A stretch of DNA of 64,000 nucleotides, from contig NZ_SDQD01000001.1 in the NCBI RefSeq assembly GCF_004153685.1, positions 682,001-746,000 on the forward strand. The letters run 5' to 3'. The notes below the pieces were generated by a model. The model had not been told where the DNA came from, did not search any database, and saw only the letters and a list, made by a program, of their open reading frames with translations. A program made the translations under genes and the position numbers. Shown here one piece after another: positions 1-10,390 of the stretch (positions within the stretch are counted from its first letter, which is position 1; each line of letters begins with the position of its first letter). Source of the stretch: Pollutimonas harenae (GTDB lineage: Bacteria > Pseudomonadota > Gammaproteobacteria > Burkholderiales > Burkholderiaceae_B).

Positions 1-385
1 GGCCGTTCAACTCGATAGCGCGGTGATTGACCAACTGACGAGCTTCTGCACGCGTGGAGCCGAAGCCCATGCGGTACACGACGTTGTCCAGACGCGATTC
101 CAGCAATTGAATCAGGGTCTCGCCTGTGTTGCCACGGCGACGCTCTGCTTCAGCAAAGTATTTGCGGAATTGCTTTTCCAGAACACCGTACATACGCTTG
201 AGTTTTTGCTTCTCGCGCAGCTGCACACCGTAGTCGGAGGTGCGGGCACCCGACGTACGGCCGTGTTGACCAGGTTTAGACTCGATTTTGCATTTCGAGT
301 CGAGTGAGCGACGGGCGCTCTTCAAGAACAAATCTGTACCCTCGCGACGCGAGAGTTTGCATTTAGGTCCAATATAACGTGCCAT
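1..385 (-). CDS. rpsD: 30S ribosomal protein S4 (partial, C-terminus outside window)
   Basis: S4 binds 16S rRNA early in small-subunit assembly; in many bacteria it also represses the alpha operon translationally. The first 128 residues are present, opening [20 protein letters not shown], with the typical N-terminal domain and the start of the S4 RNA-binding domain ([20 protein letters not shown]). The usual length is about 205 residues, so roughly 40% lies beyond the left edge. The start is the ATG just after rpsK, 11 bp away. It is the last visible gene of the spc/alpha run; rpoA would be expected next. Confidence 0.97.
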   Translation of the reverse strand, partial: MARYIGPKCKLSRREGTDLFLKSARRSLDSKCKIESKPGQHGRTSGARTSDYGVQLREKQKLKRMYGVLEKQFRKYFAEAERRRGNTGETLIQLLESRLDNVVYRMGFGSTRAEARQLVNHRAIELNG

Positions 386-396
386 GATGCTTCCTC

Positions 397-798
397 TTAG
401 ATGCGACGACGCTTGGGCGGACGGCAGCCGTTATGCGGCACGGGCGTGATGTCAGAGATGCTGGAGATTTTGATACCCAGAGCATTCAGTGCACGCACGG
501 ACGATTCACGGCCAGGGCCGGGCCCTTTGATGCGAACTTCTAGTGTTTTAATGCCATATTCCAACGCTACGCGACCTGCCGACTCGGCTGCCACCTGGGC
601 GGCAAACGGTGTGGACTTACGCGAGCCCTTGAAACCTGCACCACCCGACGTTGCCCAGGACAATGCGTTGCCCTGACGATCGGTAATGGTGATGATCGTG
701 TTGTTGAAGGACGCGTGAACGTGCGCAATGCCGTCCGAGACGCTCTTCTTGATTTTTTTGCGTACGCGGGATGCGCCGCTGTTGGAAGCTTTCGCCAT
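397..798 (-). CDS. rpsK: 30S ribosomal protein S11
   Basis: S11 sits on the 30S platform and contacts 16S rRNA near the Shine-Dalgarno helix. The protein is 133 residues and complete: a basic N-terminus, the core ([40 protein letters not shown]) and the conserved end [14 protein letters not shown]. It lies between rpsM and rpsD with gaps of 14 and 11 bp, as in the alpha operon, so co-transcription is expected. Confidence 0.98.
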   Translation of the reverse strand: MAKASNSGASRVRKKIKKSVSDGIAHVHASFNNTIITITDRQGNALSWATSGGAGFKGSRKSTPFAAQVAAESAGRVALEYGIKTLEVRIKGPGPGRESSVRALNALGIKISSISDITPVPHNGCRPPKRRRI

Positions 799-812
799 CT
801 TCTATTCCTCGA

Positions 813-1178
813 TTATTTCTTCAGGGAAGCAGCAGCGCGGCGCGGCCCCTTACGGGTGCGGGCGTTGGTACGGGTACGTTGACCGCGCACAGGCAAGCCA
901 CGCTTGTGGCGCATGCCTCGATAAGTTCCCAAGTCGATCAGACGCTTGATCGAAAGTTGTACTTCGCGACGCAAATCACCTTCAACCGTGAACACGCCAA
1001 CGTGTTCGCGGATACGCTCGAGTTCGGCGTCGGTCAGATCCTTGACCTTTTTGGAGAGTTCGATACCAGCGGATTCGCAGATTTTGCGAGCGCGAGTGCG
1101 ACCAATACCAAAAATCGCGGTAAGACCGATTTCGGCGTGTTGATGCGGCGGAATGTTGATGCCAGCAATACGGGCCAT
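813..1178 (-). CDS. rpsM: 30S ribosomal protein S13
   Basis: S13 is a head protein of the 30S subunit that forms intersubunit bridges and touches the P-site tRNA. The 121-residue product opens [20 protein letters not shown] and carries the helix-two-turn-helix region ([16 protein letters not shown]) and the basic tail [19 protein letters not shown]. It follows rpmJ by about 30 bp and precedes rpsK. Length matches the family. Confidence 0.98.
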   Translation of the reverse strand: MARIAGINIPPHQHAEIGLTAIFGIGRTRARKICESAGIELSKKVKDLTDAELERIREHVGVFTVEGDLRREVQLSIKRLIDLGTYRGMRHKRGLPVRGQRTRTNARTRKGPRRAAASLKK

Positions 1179-1211
1179 GACTGTTCCTTGTTAAATCCGT
1201 TGCGCCTGGGC

Positions 1212-1325
1212 TTAGCCTTGGCGCTGCTTGTGACGTGGGTCTGTGCAGATGACACGCACCACGCCGTGACGTTTAATGATCTTGCAGTTGCGGCAGATCC
1301 GCTTTACCGATGCCATTACCTTCAT
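1212..1325 (-). CDS. rpmJ: 50S ribosomal protein L36
   Basis: A 37-residue gene read directly from the minus strand between infA and rpsM. It opens [20 protein letters not shown] and ends [10 protein letters not shown]36 is a small zinc-ribbon protein of the large subunit; the Cys-x2-Cys (CRNC), later Cys (VICTD) and His (DPRH) show the C+ zinc-binding form. infA-rpmJ-rpsM is the usual betaproteobacterial order. Confidence 0.95.
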   Translation of the reverse strand: MKVMASVKRICRNCKIIKRHGVVRVICTDPRHKQRQG

Positions 1326-1356
1326 GGTTGACTCCTAGTTTCCTGTAACCGGCCGC

Positions 1357-1575
1357 TTATTTAGAGCGGAAAACAATTCTGGCACGCGACAGGTCATAGG
1401 GCGTGAGCTCCACTGTAACCTTGTCACCCGGCAGAATCCGGATGTAATGCATACGCATCTTGCCTGATATATGACCCAGTACTACATGGCCGTTTTCGAG
1501 CTTGACGCGAAAAGTTGCGTTGGGAAGGTTCTCGAGAACCTCACCTTGCATTTGTATGACGTCGTCCTTTGCCAT
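1357..1575 (-). CDS. infA: translation initiation factor IF-1
   Basis: IF-1 binds the 30S A site during initiation. The 72-residue protein is a single OB fold ([50 protein letters not shown]). It starts 4 bp after secY. Location inside the spc operon between secY and rpmJ is typical of Betaproteobacteria, whereas Escherichia coli keeps infA elsewhere. A second infA paralog elsewhere in the genome is possible. Confidence 0.97.
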   Translation of the reverse strand: MAKDDVIQMQGEVLENLPNATFRVKLENGHVVLGHISGKMRMHYIRILPGDKVTVELTPYDLSRARIVFRSK

Positions 1576-1579
1576 TTTT

Positions 1580-2905
1580 CTACCGCATTGGTAGCCCGGC
1601 GCCCTTGAAGTTAGCCTTCTTGAGCAACGAGTCGTATTGGTGGGACATCATGTAGGCTTGCGCCTGTGCCATGAAATCCATGGTAACCACCACAATAATC
1701 AGCAGCGAAGTACCACCAAAATAAAACGGTACATTCCAACGTGCCTGCATAAGTTCTGGCAACAAACATACCAGCGTTATGTAGATGGCGCCTGCCAGGG
1801 TCAATCGCATCAGTATCTTGTCGATATAGCGCGAAGTTTGTTCACCTGGCCGGATACCCGGAACGAATGCACCGCTTTTCTTGAGGTTGTCGGCTGTTTC
1901 ACGACTGTTGAATACCAACGCCGTATAGAAAAAGCAGAAGAAAATAATAGCGGCGGAATACAACGTAATGTATAACGGTTGCCCTGGTGAGAGCACAGCA
2001 GCCAGATCACCCAGCCAGCGCATGTTCGGATTGCTGGAGAACCAGCTGGTTACCGTTGCAGGCAGCAAGATGATCGACGAAGCGAAGATGGGCGGAATAA
2101 CCCCGGACATATTCAGCTTGAGCGGCAAGTGTGAACTTTGACCACCGTAAATCTTGTTGCCAACCTGGCGCTTCGCGTAGTTGACCGTAACGCGGCGTTG
2201 ACCGCGCTCGACGAACACAACGAAGTAGGTAACAGCGATGACCATCACGAAAATGAACAGCGCCGACAACACCGACATGGCGTCTGTACGAACCAGATCC
2301 AGCAAGCCTGCCAGCGCGCTGGGCAAGCCCGCAACAATACCGGCAAAAATCAGGATGGAGATACCGTTGCCCAAACCACGCTCGGTAATCTGCTCGCCCA
2401 GCCACATCAGGAACATGGTGCCGGTTACCAACGTAACGACGGTGGTAAAGCGGAACATCATGCCCGGATCGATGGCCAGGCCTGGCTGTGATTCAAGAGC
2501 AACCGAAATACCGACTGCCTGTATCAGTGCCAGGAACACCGTGCCATAGCGAGTGTACTGCGTAATTTTGCGACGACCCGACTCACCTTCTTTCTTGATT
2601 GCTTCCAGGGTAGGCACCACCACCGCCATCAACTGCATAATGATGGAGGCAGAAATATACGGCATGATGCCGAGTGCGAACACCGAGAAACGCTCGAGAG
2701 CGCCACCCGAAAACATGTTGAACAAGCCCAGGATACCGCCCTGGTTTTGCTGGAACATGTCGGCCAACGCATCAGGATTGATGCCCGGGACGGGAATATG
2801 AGTTCCCAAGCGATAGACCACCAGGGCGAGAATCAGGAACACAATACGACGCTTCAAATCGCCGTACTTCGGTCCTGATTTACTCTGTGCCTGAGCTTTA
2901 GCCAC
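1580..2905 (-). CDS. secY: preprotein translocase channel subunit SecY
   Basis: SecY is the inner-membrane pore of the SecYEG translocon. The 441-residue protein has the expected ten hydrophobic segments and family signatures ([77 protein letters not shown]). It starts 9 bp after rplO and is followed by infA. SecE is encoded at 62.1 kb in the same window. Confidence 0.98.
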   Translation of the reverse strand: MAKAQAQSKSGPKYGDLKRRIVFLILALVVYRLGTHIPVPGINPDALADMFQQNQGGILGLFNMFSGGALERFSVFALGIMPYISASIIMQLMAVVVPTLEAIKKEGESGRRKITQYTRYGTVFLALIQAVGISVALESQPGLAIDPGMMFRFTTVVTLVTGTMFLMWLGEQITERGLGNGISILIFAGIVAGLPSALAGLLDLVRTDAMSVLSALFIFVMVIAVTYFVVFVERGQRRVTVNYAKRQVGNKIYGGQSSHLPLKLNMSGVIPPIFASSIILLPATVTSWFSSNPNMRWLGDLAAVLSPGQPLYITLYSAAIIFFCFFYTALVFNSRETADNLKKSGAFVPGIRPGEQTSRYIDKILMRLTLAGAIYITLVCLLPELMQARWNVPFYFGGTSLLIIVVVTMDFMAQAQAYMMSHQYDSLLKKANFKGAGLPMR

Positions 2906-2914
2906 CGTTGCCCC

Positions 2915-3355
2915 TTAAGCCAGCGAACCGCCGGCAGCTTCGATTGCGGCGCGAGCGCCGGCCGTTGCTGCAATGCCTTTCAGTACGACTTTGCGCGTCA
3001 GTTCGCCGGACTTGATGACCTTGGCGAAACGAACGGCTTGGCCTACCACACCGGCTTGCTTGAGCACTTGCACGTCGATTTCGTCGACAGGCAGGCGTTC
3101 AAGGTCGGACAGGCGCACTTCTGCGGACAGGTGCTGACCCATTGGTGTAAAACCACGCTTGGGCAAACGGCGTTGCAAAGGCATTTGACCGCCTTCGAAG
3201 CCGACTTTATGGAAACCGCCGGTACGCGATTTTTGACCTTTGTGGCCACGGCCGGCGGTTTTACCCAGACCCGAGCCAATGCCACGACCGACACGACGGC
3301 GAGCATGCTTGGCGCCTTCGGCTGGTTTTAGCGTATTAAGTTGAGTTTCTGACAT
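2915..3355 (-). CDS. rplO: 50S ribosomal protein L15
   Basis: L15 is a late-assembling 50S protein with a long basic extension. The 146-residue product has the diagnostic Gly/Arg-rich N-terminus ([20 protein letters not shown]) and the [12 protein letters not shown] motif. It lies between rpmD and secY as in the standard spc order, with short gaps (11 and 9 bp). Confidence 0.98.
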   Translation of the reverse strand: MSETQLNTLKPAEGAKHARRRVGRGIGSGLGKTAGRGHKGQKSRTGGFHKVGFEGGQMPLQRRLPKRGFTPMGQHLSAEVRLSDLERLPVDEIDVQVLKQAGVVGQAVRFAKVIKSGELTRKVVLKGIAATAGARAAIEAAGGSLA

Positions 3356-3366
3356 CTCGATTCCTT

Positions 3367-3552
3367 TCAGGCTTCCGAGACGGTAACGAGGTAATCCACT
3401 TTACGGATCATCCCACGCACCTCGGGCGTATCGACCAACACGCGGCTGCTGTTAATACGACCCAAACCCAGACCACGCACGGTTGCGCGGTGAGAGGCCT
3501 TGGTGCCGATAACAGAGCGCACGAGAGTTACTTTGATTTGCTTCTGTGCCAT
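3367..3552 (-). CDS. rpmD: 50S ribosomal protein L30
   Basis: Small 61-residue large-subunit protein opening [20 protein letters not shown] and carrying the L30 signature [20 protein letters not shown]. It starts only 3 bp after the rpsE stop, which suggests translational coupling. Length fits the short bacterial form. Confidence 0.97.
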   Translation of the reverse strand: MAQKQIKVTLVRSVIGTKASHRATVRGLGLGRINSSRVLVDTPEVRGMIRKVDYLVTVSEA

Positions 3553-3555
3553 GAC

Positions 3556-4077
3556 TTACCCCAGAATCTCTTCTACCGACTTGCCGCGCTTGGCAGCCAC
3601 TTCGGCAGGAGTCGAGCAGGCACGCAAGCCGTTCAGCGTTGCGCGGACCAAGTTGTAAGGATTGCTGGAGCCCAGGCTCTTGGCAACCACGTTACGAACG
3701 CCCATTACTTCGAAGATGGCGCGCATAGGGCCGCCGGCAATAACACCGGTACCTTCAGCGGCTGGCGAAATGAGAACGGTGGAAGCACCATGCTTGCCGA
3801 CCACGGTGTGGTGCAGCGTGCCGTTCTTGAGCGCAACCTTGACCAGACCACGACGTGCCTGTTCCATTGCTTTTTGTACAGCGACGGGTACTTCACGAGC
3901 CTTTCCTTTGCCCATGCCGATACGGCCGTCACCATCACCTACTACGGTCAAGGCAGCAAAGCTCATGGTGCGACCACCCTTGACCACTTTGCTGACGCGG
4001 TTGACCCCGATCATTTTTTCACGCATGCCGTCGTCGTTTTCTTTCTCGACGGCTTGCCTGCCTTGTGCTTTAGCCAT
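3556..4077 (-). CDS. rpsE: 30S ribosomal protein S5
   Basis: S5 lies near the mRNA entry channel and helps decoding accuracy. The 173-residue protein shows the dsRNA-binding-like N-terminal domain ([40 protein letters not shown]) and the S5 C-terminal domain ([20 protein letters not shown]). It sits between rplR (15 bp gap) and rpmD. Confidence 0.98.
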   Translation of the reverse strand: MAKAQGRQAVEKENDDGMREKMIGVNRVSKVVKGGRTMSFAALTVVGDGDGRIGMGKGKAREVPVAVQKAMEQARRGLVKVALKNGTLHHTVVGKHGASTVLISPAAEGTGVIAGGPMRAIFEVMGVRNVVAKSLGSSNPYNLVRATLNGLRACSTPAEVAAKRGKSVEEILG

Positions 4078-4092
4078 TTGATAATTCCTTGC

Positions 4093-4458
4093 TTAGAATT
4101 TCAAGCCGGCTTCACGCGCGGCGTCGGCCAACGCTTTGACGCGGCCATGATAACGGAAGCCCGAACGATCAAAAGCAACCAGCTCGATACCGGCAGCTTT
4201 TGCTTTTTCGGCGACGCGCTTGCCGATCAGGCCAGCTGCAGCGACGTTACCGCCGTTGACATTCTTGCTGGCGAGTTCTTTGCGCACTTCGGGCTCGAGC
4301 GTGGAAGCGCTGACGAGCACACGATCGCCTTCCGGCGAAATAATGTTTGCGTAAATGTGCAGATTCGAGCGGTAAATCGAGAGGCGATGTACACGCAGCT
4401 CGGAGATTTTCCGACGAGTCGCAACAGCACGACGCAAACGGGAGATTTTCTTGTCCAT
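4093..4458 (-). CDS. rplR: 50S ribosomal protein L18
   Basis: L18 binds 5S rRNA together with L5. The 121-residue product opens [20 protein letters not shown] and has the L18 core ([40 protein letters not shown]). It follows rplF by 21 bp and precedes rpsE. Confidence 0.98.
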   Translation of the reverse strand: MDKKISRLRRAVATRRKISELRVHRLSIYRSNLHIYANIISPEGDRVLVSASTLEPEVRKELASKNVNGGNVAAAGLIGKRVAEKAKAAGIELVAFDRSGFRYHGRVKALADAAREAGLKF

Positions 4459-4479
4459 AATTCGTCCTTGCCTGCGCGC

Positions 4480-5013
4480 TTATTTCTTCTTGGTTTCTTT
4501 GATGATGACGCGTTCGTCGGCATAACGCACACCCTTGCCCTTGTAAGGCTCGGGTTCGCGGTAAGCGCGGATTTCAGCAGCCACCTGACCAACGACCTGC
4601 TTGTTGGAACCCTTGATGACGATCTCGGTTTGAGTTGGGCACTCGACCTTGATGCCAGCGGGCATGCTGTGAACGATGTCGTGAGAAAAACCAAGCTGCA
4701 ACTTCAGTGCATCGCCTTGAACCTGTGCGCGGAAACCCACGCCAACCAGATTCAAACGACGCTCGAAGCCTTTGCTGACGCCCGTTACCATATTGGCAAC
4801 CAATGCGCGCAATGTACCCGACATGGCCTTGGCCTGGCGGGAATCGTTGGCAACAGCAAATGTCAGTTGACTGTCTTCCTGGCGGACAACAACGTCGCCA
4901 GTCAGTTCTTGAGTCAGTGTGCCCAAAGGACCTTTGACGGAAATTTGGCCGGCACTGATCGTGGCTTCTACGCCTTGAGGTACGGGGACCGGATATTTAG
5001 CAATACGTGACAT
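4480..5013 (-). CDS. rplF: 50S ribosomal protein L6
   Basis: L6 sits near the factor-binding stalk base. The 177-residue protein has two repeated L6 domains and the conserved C-terminal signature ([20 protein letters not shown]), ending in lysines. The first ATG after rpsH (10 bp gap) gives [20 protein letters not shown], the standard family start. Confidence 0.98.
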   Translation of the reverse strand: MSRIAKYPVPVPQGVEATISAGQISVKGPLGTLTQELTGDVVVRQEDSQLTFAVANDSRQAKAMSGTLRALVANMVTGVSKGFERRLNLVGVGFRAQVQGDALKLQLGFSHDIVHSMPAGIKVECPTQTEIVIKGSNKQVVGQVAAEIRAYREPEPYKGKGVRYADERVIIKETKKK

Positions 5014-5023
5014 GTGATTCTCC

Positions 5024-5419
5024 TTATGCCACGTAGCACAGCACTTCGCCGCCCACGCCAGTGGCGCGTGCTTTGCGATCGGTCATGACACCGCGCGGAG
5101 TCGACACAATGGCAACGCCCAAACCATTCATGACTTGAGGAATGGTCTTGCTGCCCTTGTAAATGCGCAGCCCGGGACGGGAAACGCGGTCGATACGCTC
5201 GATGACCGGACGGCCAGCGTAGTATTTAAGGGTGATCTCGAGGACAGGCTTGGCCTTGTCGCCGGTGATCTGGAAACTGTCGATATAGCCTTCGTCTTTC
5301 AGCACGGCAGCAATCGCTGCTTTCAGCTTCGAGGAGGGCATGCTTACCGACGTCTTGTTGACTTGTTGCGCGTTACGCACACGGGTCAACATGTCGGCGA
5401 TGGGATCGCTCATGCTCAT
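5024..5419 (-). CDS. rpsH: 30S ribosomal protein S8
   Basis: S8 is a primary 16S rRNA binder and, in E. coli, the translational repressor of the spc operon. The product is 131 residues, [20 protein letters not shown] to GGEVLCYVA. The start at 5419 is chosen because AGGAG lies 8 nt upstream; a second in-frame ATG two codons later (MSDP) is closer to the family consensus but worse spaced. The reading frame stays open upstream, but that extension overlaps rpsN and has no family support. Confidence 0.95.
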   Translation of the reverse strand: MSMSDPIADMLTRVRNAQQVNKTSVSMPSSKLKAAIAAVLKDEGYIDSFQITGDKAKPVLEITLKYYAGRPVIERIDRVSRPGLRIYKGSKTIPQVMNGLGVAIVSTPRGVMTDRKARATGVGGEVLCYVA

Positions 5420-5430
5420 GTGTATTTCTC

Positions 5431-5736
5431 CTACCAGCTGGCTTTGGTCATGCCGGGCACTTCGCCACGCAGCGCCATTTCGCGCAGTTTGTGACGAGTT
5501 AAACCGAACTTGCTGTAAACACCGCGCGAACGACCGGTGACGACGCAACGATTGCGTTGACGAGTCGGGTTTGCATTGCGCGGCAGTTGTTGCAGTTGCA
5601 GGCGGGCCTGATAGCGCTCTTCATCGGACTTGGACTGATCGTCGATGATGGCCTTCAGTGCAGCACGCTTGGGTGCAAATTTCTCTGCCAGCTTGGCGCG
5701 TTTGATATCGCGATTGATGAGTGAAAGTTTTGCCAC
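5431..5736 (-). CDS. rpsN: 30S ribosomal protein S14 (zinc-independent type)
   Basis: S14 is a head protein of the 30S subunit. At 101 residues it is the long form; the CxxC pairs of the short zinc-binding form are absent and the signature is [20 protein letters not shown] followed by [20 protein letters not shown]. It lies between rplE and rpsH in standard order. Confidence 0.97.
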   Translation of the reverse strand: MAKLSLINRDIKRAKLAEKFAPKRAALKAIIDDQSKSDEERYQARLQLQQLPRNANPTRQRNRCVVTGRSRGVYSKFGLTRHKLREMALRGEVPGMTKASW

Positions 5737-5747
5737 GTCATCGCCCC

Positions 5748-6287
5748 TTAATTGCGAAACGGGAAGCTGAAGGCGCTAAGCAGGGCCTTGGCTTCGTCGT
5801 CGGTCTTGGCTGTAGTGATAATGCTGATGTTCATACCACGTACGGCGTCGATCTTGTCGTATTCGATTTCAGGGAAAATGATTTGCTCTTTAACCCCGAC
5901 GTTATAGTTGCCACGTCCATCGAAAGCACGACCCGAAATACCACGGAAGTCGCGCACACGCGGCAAAGCCACTGCGACCAGGCGGTCAAGGAATTCGTAC
6001 ATGCGCTGGCCACGCAGGGTGACCATGCAACCGATGGGATAGTCTTCACGGATCTTGAAACCCGCGATAGCCTTGCGTGTTTTGGTGACAACCGGCTTCT
6101 GGCCTGCGATCTTGGTCAAGTCAGAGACAGCGTGCTCAATGACTTTTTTGTCGGCAACCGCTTCGGATACACCCATGTTCAGGGTGATCTTGGTGATGCG
6201 CGGCACTTCCATTACGCTTTTGTAGCCAAATTTGGCTTGCAGGTCGGCCATGACCTTGCTGCGGTAAAACTCTTGTAAACGAGCCAT
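5748..6287 (-). CDS. rplE: 50S ribosomal protein L5
   Basis: L5 binds 5S rRNA and contacts P-site tRNA. The 179-residue protein shows the family motifs ([60 protein letters not shown]) and ends [12 protein letters not shown]. It starts 12 bp after rplX. Confidence 0.98.
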   Translation of the reverse strand: MARLQEFYRSKVMADLQAKFGYKSVMEVPRITKITLNMGVSEAVADKKVIEHAVSDLTKIAGQKPVVTKTRKAIAGFKIREDYPIGCMVTLRGQRMYEFLDRLVAVALPRVRDFRGISGRAFDGRGNYNVGVKEQIIFPEIEYDKIDAVRGMNISIITTAKTDDEAKALLSAFSFPFRN

Positions 6288-6299
6288 GTTCTTCGCCCC

Positions 6300-6620
6300 T
6301 TAAGCCTTGGCGCCAACGACAGCGCCGCTGGAACGGAATACACGGACCTTGCTGCCATCTTCCACTTTCACACCAACGCGATCGGCCTTGCCGGTTTCGG
6401 GGTTGAAAATGGCCACATTGGAAATGTGGATGGGCATGGTCTTGTCGATGATGCCGCCTTGCGTACCCGCCATGGGGTTGCCCTTGACGTGCTTCTTGAC
6501 AACATTGATGCCTTCGACCAGCACATGGTCGGCGTCAACGCGCTGCAATACGGTGCCGCGGCGTTTTTTGTCGCGACCGGTCAATACGATGACTTCGTCG
6601 CCTTTACGGATTTTTTCCAT
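6300..6620 (-). CDS. rplX: 50S ribosomal protein L24
   Basis: L24 initiates 50S assembly and lies at the exit tunnel. The 106-residue product begins [20 protein letters not shown], a KOW motif, followed by [20 protein letters not shown]. It is 10 bp from rplN. Length is normal. Confidence 0.98.
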   Translation of the reverse strand: MEKIRKGDEVIVLTGRDKKRRGTVLQRVDADHVLVEGINVVKKHVKGNPMAGTQGGIIDKTMPIHISNVAIFNPETGKADRVGVKVEDGSKVRVFRSSGAVVGAKA

Positions 6621-6630
6621 GATGGGCTCC

Positions 6631-6999
6631 TTACAGCACTTCTGGAGCCAGCGACACGATCTTCATGAACTTTTCTGTACGCAGTTCGCGCGTTACAGGT
6701 CCGAAGATACGGGTACCGATGGGTTCCAGTTTGGCGTTGAGCAGCACGGCAGCGTTGCCACCGAACTTGATCAGCGAACCGTCTTTGCGACGTACGCCCT
6801 TAGCGGTACGAACCACTACTGCGTTATAAATTTCGCCCTTCTTGACGCGTCCGCGTGGCGCTGCATCTTTGACACTAACCTTGATAATGTCACCGATAGC
6901 GGCATAACGGCGCTTTGAGCCGCCCAACACCTTGATGCACATGATTGACCGTGCGCCAGTGTTGTCGGCCACGTCGAGCGTGGTCTGCATTTGAATCAT
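6631..6999 (-). CDS. rplN: 50S ribosomal protein L14
   Basis: L14 binds the intersubunit face near helix 95. The 122-residue protein has the family signature ([60 protein letters not shown]). It is the first gene of the spc-type run: the upstream neighbour rpsQ, usually adjacent or nearly so, lies 8.5 kb away behind the fatty-acid cassette, so a promoter is needed in the gap at 7000-7415. Confidence 0.98.
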   Translation of the reverse strand: MIQMQTTLDVADNTGARSIMCIKVLGGSKRRYAAIGDIIKVSVKDAAPRGRVKKGEIYNAVVVRTAKGVRRKDGSLIKFGGNAAVLLNAKLEPIGTRIFGPVTRELRTEKFMKIVSLAPEVL

Positions 7000-7415
7000 G
7001 ATTTTTCCTGTTCCAACTTAGCCGCACCGCGCCGCCCACATGGACACGCTGCGCAACCAGTTTTGGTCCCGTCAGTTTTGACTGAGCTTGCCGCCCACCC
7101 AAAACCTGGGTTGAAATCTTGCTAAAAATTAGCCTCTAGGCTTGTAGCGCAAGCGGTTTGGCCCGCGTATGCCCCACAAATACTGCTTTTGCTTCTCTTA
7201 CATTCTCTGCTTAAGTTGGCAACGCCATCTACAGCAAGTCTTGCACTATAAGCCTTTTTTGCAGCAAATGCAAGTGCCTTCTTCTATGCGGGTGCAAGAG
7301 CGTTGCACCCCTGCTACTTCGATGCGCGCACGACAGCATGCTATAAATAAAGTTGGGGGCGGTGCGCTGCAGCGCCCTTTCCTCATTGTTCATAATTATT
7401 TTAGCGAGAAGACGC
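7000..7415. promoter_or_regulatory. divergent intergenic region between rplN and the aldehyde dehydrogenase gene
   Basis: About 416 bp without a convincing protein gene between divergent transcription units. It must hold the promoter of rplN-onward on the minus strand and one for the plus-strand gene. On the minus strand a weak TTGCGC / TAATTT pair with only 15 nt between them is visible around 7128-7154, so it is only a candidate. Small palindromes occur at 7121-7133 (GCTAA-AAA-TTAGC) and 7131-7142 (AGCCT-CT-AGGCT). No strong plus-strand promoter was recognised. Confidence 0.45.
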
Positions 7416-8843
7416 ATGTACGAAACCCTGGCCTTATATATTGATGGTGAATTCATAGATGGCGGCGGCCGCAAAACCGACGAAATTACCAACCCCGCCA
7501 CACTCGACGTACTTGGCCAGCTACCCCATGCGACCACGGCTGACCTTGATCGTGCTTTGGCCGCCGCAGCCCGTGCCTTTGAGTCCTGGCGGCACAGCTC
7601 TCCCATGCAACGCTCTGAAATCCTGCGCAAGGTCGGCCAGCTTTCTCGCGAACGTGCTCAGGAAATCGGGCGCAATATGACGCTCGACCAAGGCAAACCG
7701 CTGGCCGAGTCGGTGGGCGAAATCATGTCTTGCGCAGACCATGCCGACTGGCATGCCGAAGAATGTCGACGCATCTATGGCCGTGTCATCCTTCCCCGCT
7801 CACCAGAGGTACGGCAAATGGTTCTGCGTGAACCCATCGGCGTCTGCGCTGCCTTCACACCCTGGAACTTTCCCTATAACCAGGCCATCCGCAAGGTATG
7901 CGCCGCCATCGGTGCGGGCTGCACCATCATCCTGAAAGGCCCGGAAGACTCGCCTAGCGCAGTCATGGCGATTGCCCGCATGTTCCACGACGCCGGCCTG
8001 CCTCCTGGTGTACTCAATGTCGTCTGGGGGGTCCCCAGCGAAGTGTCCGACTACCTCATCCGCTCACCGATCGTACGCAAAGTGTCGTTTACCGGTTCGG
8101 TACCAGTCGGCAAGCACCTTGCCTCTCTGGCGGGGGCTCATATGAAGCGTGTAACCATGGAGCTGGGCGGTCACTCACCCGTGCTGGTTTTCGACGATGC
8201 CGATGTTGATCGCGCCGCCAAGCAATTGGCTCGTTTCAAAGTACGTAACGCCGGCCAGGTCTGCGTCTCACCGACTCGTTTCTATATTCACGAAAAAATC
8301 TACGACCAATTCCTGGAAGGCTTCGTCAACACACTGAAAACAGTCAAGGTCGGCGATGGCCTTGATCCCGACACCCAAATGGGCCCTCTGGCCCACGAAC
8401 GCCGGGTCCCGACCATGCAGAAGTTTGTCGAGAATGCCGTGCAACTCGGTGGCAAAGTCGTACTGGGCGGTGAAGCCCTAGACCGCAAGGGCCACTTCTT
8501 TTCGCCTACCGTCGTCACCGACTTGCCCGAAAACTCGATGCTCATGACTGAAGAGCCTTTTGGCCCAATCGCGCCCCTGACGCGATTTTCCGATACTGAC
8601 GACGTCATCAAAAAGGCCAATTCCCTACCCTTCGGTTTGTCGTCCTATGTGTTCACCAACTCACTGCAAACGGCCACCAAGGCATCCAATGGTATCGAGT
8701 CCGGCATGGTCAACATCAACCACTTCGGCAGCGCCCTGCCTGAAACACCCTTTGGCGGCGTCAAAGATAGCGGCATCGGCAGCGAAGGTGGCACTGAAAC
8801 ATTCGATGGTTATTTGGTAACCAAGTTTGTGACACATGTCTAA
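7416..8843 (+). CDS. NAD(P)-dependent aldehyde dehydrogenase (succinate-semialdehyde dehydrogenase-like)
   Basis: A 475-residue cytosolic member of the aldehyde dehydrogenase superfamily that would oxidise an aldehyde to its acid. The general base is Glu249 in the motif MELGGHSP and the nucleophile is Cys283 in NAGQVCVSP; the cofactor-binding segment FTPWNFPYNQ and the FTGSVPVGK motif are also present. The overall pattern resembles succinate-semialdehyde dehydrogenases, but the substrate cannot be fixed. The start MYETLALYIDGEF is chosen because the upstream extension has no family match. A terminator follows at 8964, so it is probably separate from the fad genes. Confidence 0.85.
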   Translation: MYETLALYIDGEFIDGGGRKTDEITNPATLDVLGQLPHATTADLDRALAAAARAFESWRHSSPMQRSEILRKVGQLSRERAQEIGRNMTLDQGKPLAESVGEIMSCADHADWHAEECRRIYGRVILPRSPEVRQMVLREPIGVCAAFTPWNFPYNQAIRKVCAAIGAGCTIILKGPEDSPSAVMAIARMFHDAGLPPGVLNVVWGVPSEVSDYLIRSPIVRKVSFTGSVPVGKHLASLAGAHMKRVTMELGGHSPVLVFDDADVDRAAKQLARFKVRNAGQVCVSPTRFYIHEKIYDQFLEGFVNTLKTVKVGDGLDPDTQMGPLAHERRVPTMQKFVENAVQLGGKVVLGGEALDRKGHFFSPTVVTDLPENSMLMTEEPFGPIAPLTRFSDTDDVIKKANSLPFGLSSYVFTNSLQTATKASNGIESGMVNINHFGSALPETPFGGVKDSGIGSEGGTETFDGYLVTKFVTHV

Positions 8844-8963
8844 ATTCATTACCGCGGCAGGGCACACCCTACGCCGCCACGCCGACACTGGCCATTGCCT
8901 GGCAACCAGGCCTATGTAGCAATGTAATAAGGCTCTTTGTTGCGGCGGGTGCCGCTTGTATTG

Positions 8964-9007
8964 AACCGCCATATGTCCTTTCCAGGGATGTATGGCGGTT
9001 TTATTTT
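8964..9007 (+). terminator. rho-independent terminator after the aldehyde dehydrogenase gene
   Basis: A perfect 10-bp inverted repeat (AACCGCCATA at 8964-8973, TATGGCGGTT at 8991-9000) with a 17-nt loop, followed by TTATTTTGTT. It lies about 120 bp past the aldehyde dehydrogenase stop and about 85 bp before the thiolase start, which separates the two transcription units. Confidence 0.8.
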
Positions 9008-9091
9008 GTTACCCACTCTCAACTTTGTCTCTGGCATCCAGCTTAAATTGCAGTAGTTGTTTGCTCGTATGGTTGCACAAGGACAAGACTC

Positions 9092-10390
9092 ATGGCTTTT
9101 GCACCGGTATACATTGTTGACGGCGCCCGTAGTCCTTTCCTGAAAGCACGCAATGCACCGGGCCCTTTTTCCGCGTCCGACCTGGCTGTCCAGGCCGGAC
9201 GCGAACTATTGTTGCGACAAACTTTTACACCAGACGAGCTGGATGAGGTCATTGTCGGTTGCGCCGCCCCCTCGCCCGACGAAACCAATATCGGCCGTAT
9301 CATCGCTCTGCGTCTGGGCTGCGGTCACAAAGTGCCCGGCTGGACTGTCATGCGCAACTGCGCATCGGGCATGCAGGCACTCGACTCGGGCTTGATGTCG
9401 ATACAAACAGGGCGCTGCGACCTGGTCCTGGCCGGTGGGGTAGATGCGCTGTCACGCGCGCCAATACTGCTGTCGGACGAGATGGTGCAGTGGTTGGCGA
9501 CCTGGCGCAAAAGCCATAGCCTTGGCCAGAAGCTCGCTACCTTAAAGAAACTTCGACCTCGATATCTGTCCCCTGTCATCGGTTTGCTGAAAGGGCTGAC
9601 CGACCCGGTCGTCGGTCTTTCCATGGGCCAGACCGCCGAGAATCTGGCCCATCAGTTCGGCATCAGTCGCCAGGCCATGGATGCGTACGCCACTCAAAGC
9701 CATCAGCGCGCATTGGCCGGCCAACAGTCAGGCGCCTTCCACGAAATCGTACCGCTAGCGGATGAAAAAGGTCAGCTTTACGCCCAGGACGATGGTATTC
9801 GCGCCGATTCTACCCCAAGCAAATTGGCACAACTCAAGCCGGTGTTCGACAAACCCTGGGGCAACATCACGGCGGGCAACAGTTCTCAGGTCACTGACGG
9901 CGCAGCACTGCTGCTGTTGGCCTCCCAGGCGGCCGTAGACCGCTGGCAGTTGAAACCGCTGGGGCGCATTACAGATGTCCAATGGGCCGCACTGGATCCC
10001 GCAGTCATGGGACTGGGACCGGTCATGGCCGCAACGCCACTGCTGGAACGCCATCAGCTAGGTCTGAATGACCTGGACCTGTGGGAGATCAACGAGGCGT
10101 TTTCAGCGCAGGTGCTCGGCTGCCTGGCCGCCTGGAATGATCAGGCCTGGTGCCGCAAGGAGTTGGGGCGCGATGCGCTAGGCCTGCTGGATCCCGATCG
10201 ACTGAACGTCGACGGCGGCGCTATCGCCCTGGGACATCCTGTCGGCGCCTCAGGCGCCCGCATCGTACTGCACTTGCTCAACGCCTTGCGCGCACGGCGA
10301 ATGCAGCGAGGTATCGCCACCATTTGCATTGGGGGCGGACAAGGCGGCGCCATGTTGGTAGAAACCTGCCATGAACAGAGGCCATCATGA
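9092..10390 (+). CDS. fadI: acetyl-CoA C-acyltransferase (thiolase), FadI-like
   Basis: Thiolase performing the last step of beta-oxidation: CoA-dependent cleavage of 3-ketoacyl-CoA. The 432-residue protein has the acyl-accepting Cys90 (MRNCASGMQALDSG), the GGAIALGHPVGASGAR motif with the catalytic His, and a C-terminal CIGGGQGGAML with the second Cys. GGACAAGACTC-spaced ribosome binding signal precedes ATG. The stop overlaps the next start by 4 bp (ATGA), so it is translationally coupled to the FadJ-like gene, matching a FadIJ-type complex. Confidence 0.88.
   Translation: MAFAPVYIVDGARSPFLKARNAPGPFSASDLAVQAGRELLLRQTFTPDELDEVIVGCAAPSPDETNIGRIIALRLGCGHKVPGWTVMRNCASGMQALDSGLMSIQTGRCDLVLAGGVDALSRAPILLSDEMVQWLATWRKSHSLGQKLATLKKLRPRYLSPVIGLLKGLTDPVVGLSMGQTAENLAHQFGISRQAMDAYATQSHQRALAGQQSGAFHEIVPLADEKGQLYAQDDGIRADSTPSKLAQLKPVFDKPWGNITAGNSSQVTDGAALLLLASQAAVDRWQLKPLGRITDVQWAALDPAVMGLGPVMAATPLLERHQLGLNDLDLWEINEAFSAQVLGCLAAWNDQAWCRKELGRDALGLLDPDRLNVDGGAIALGHPVGASGARIVLHLLNALRARRMQRGIATICIGGGQGGAMLVETCHEQRPS

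Noticed and set aside
3490-5010. A 506-codon open frame on the plus strand across rpsE, rplR and rplF
   Set aside because: It crosses three certain ribosomal protein genes on the other strand and has no family features.
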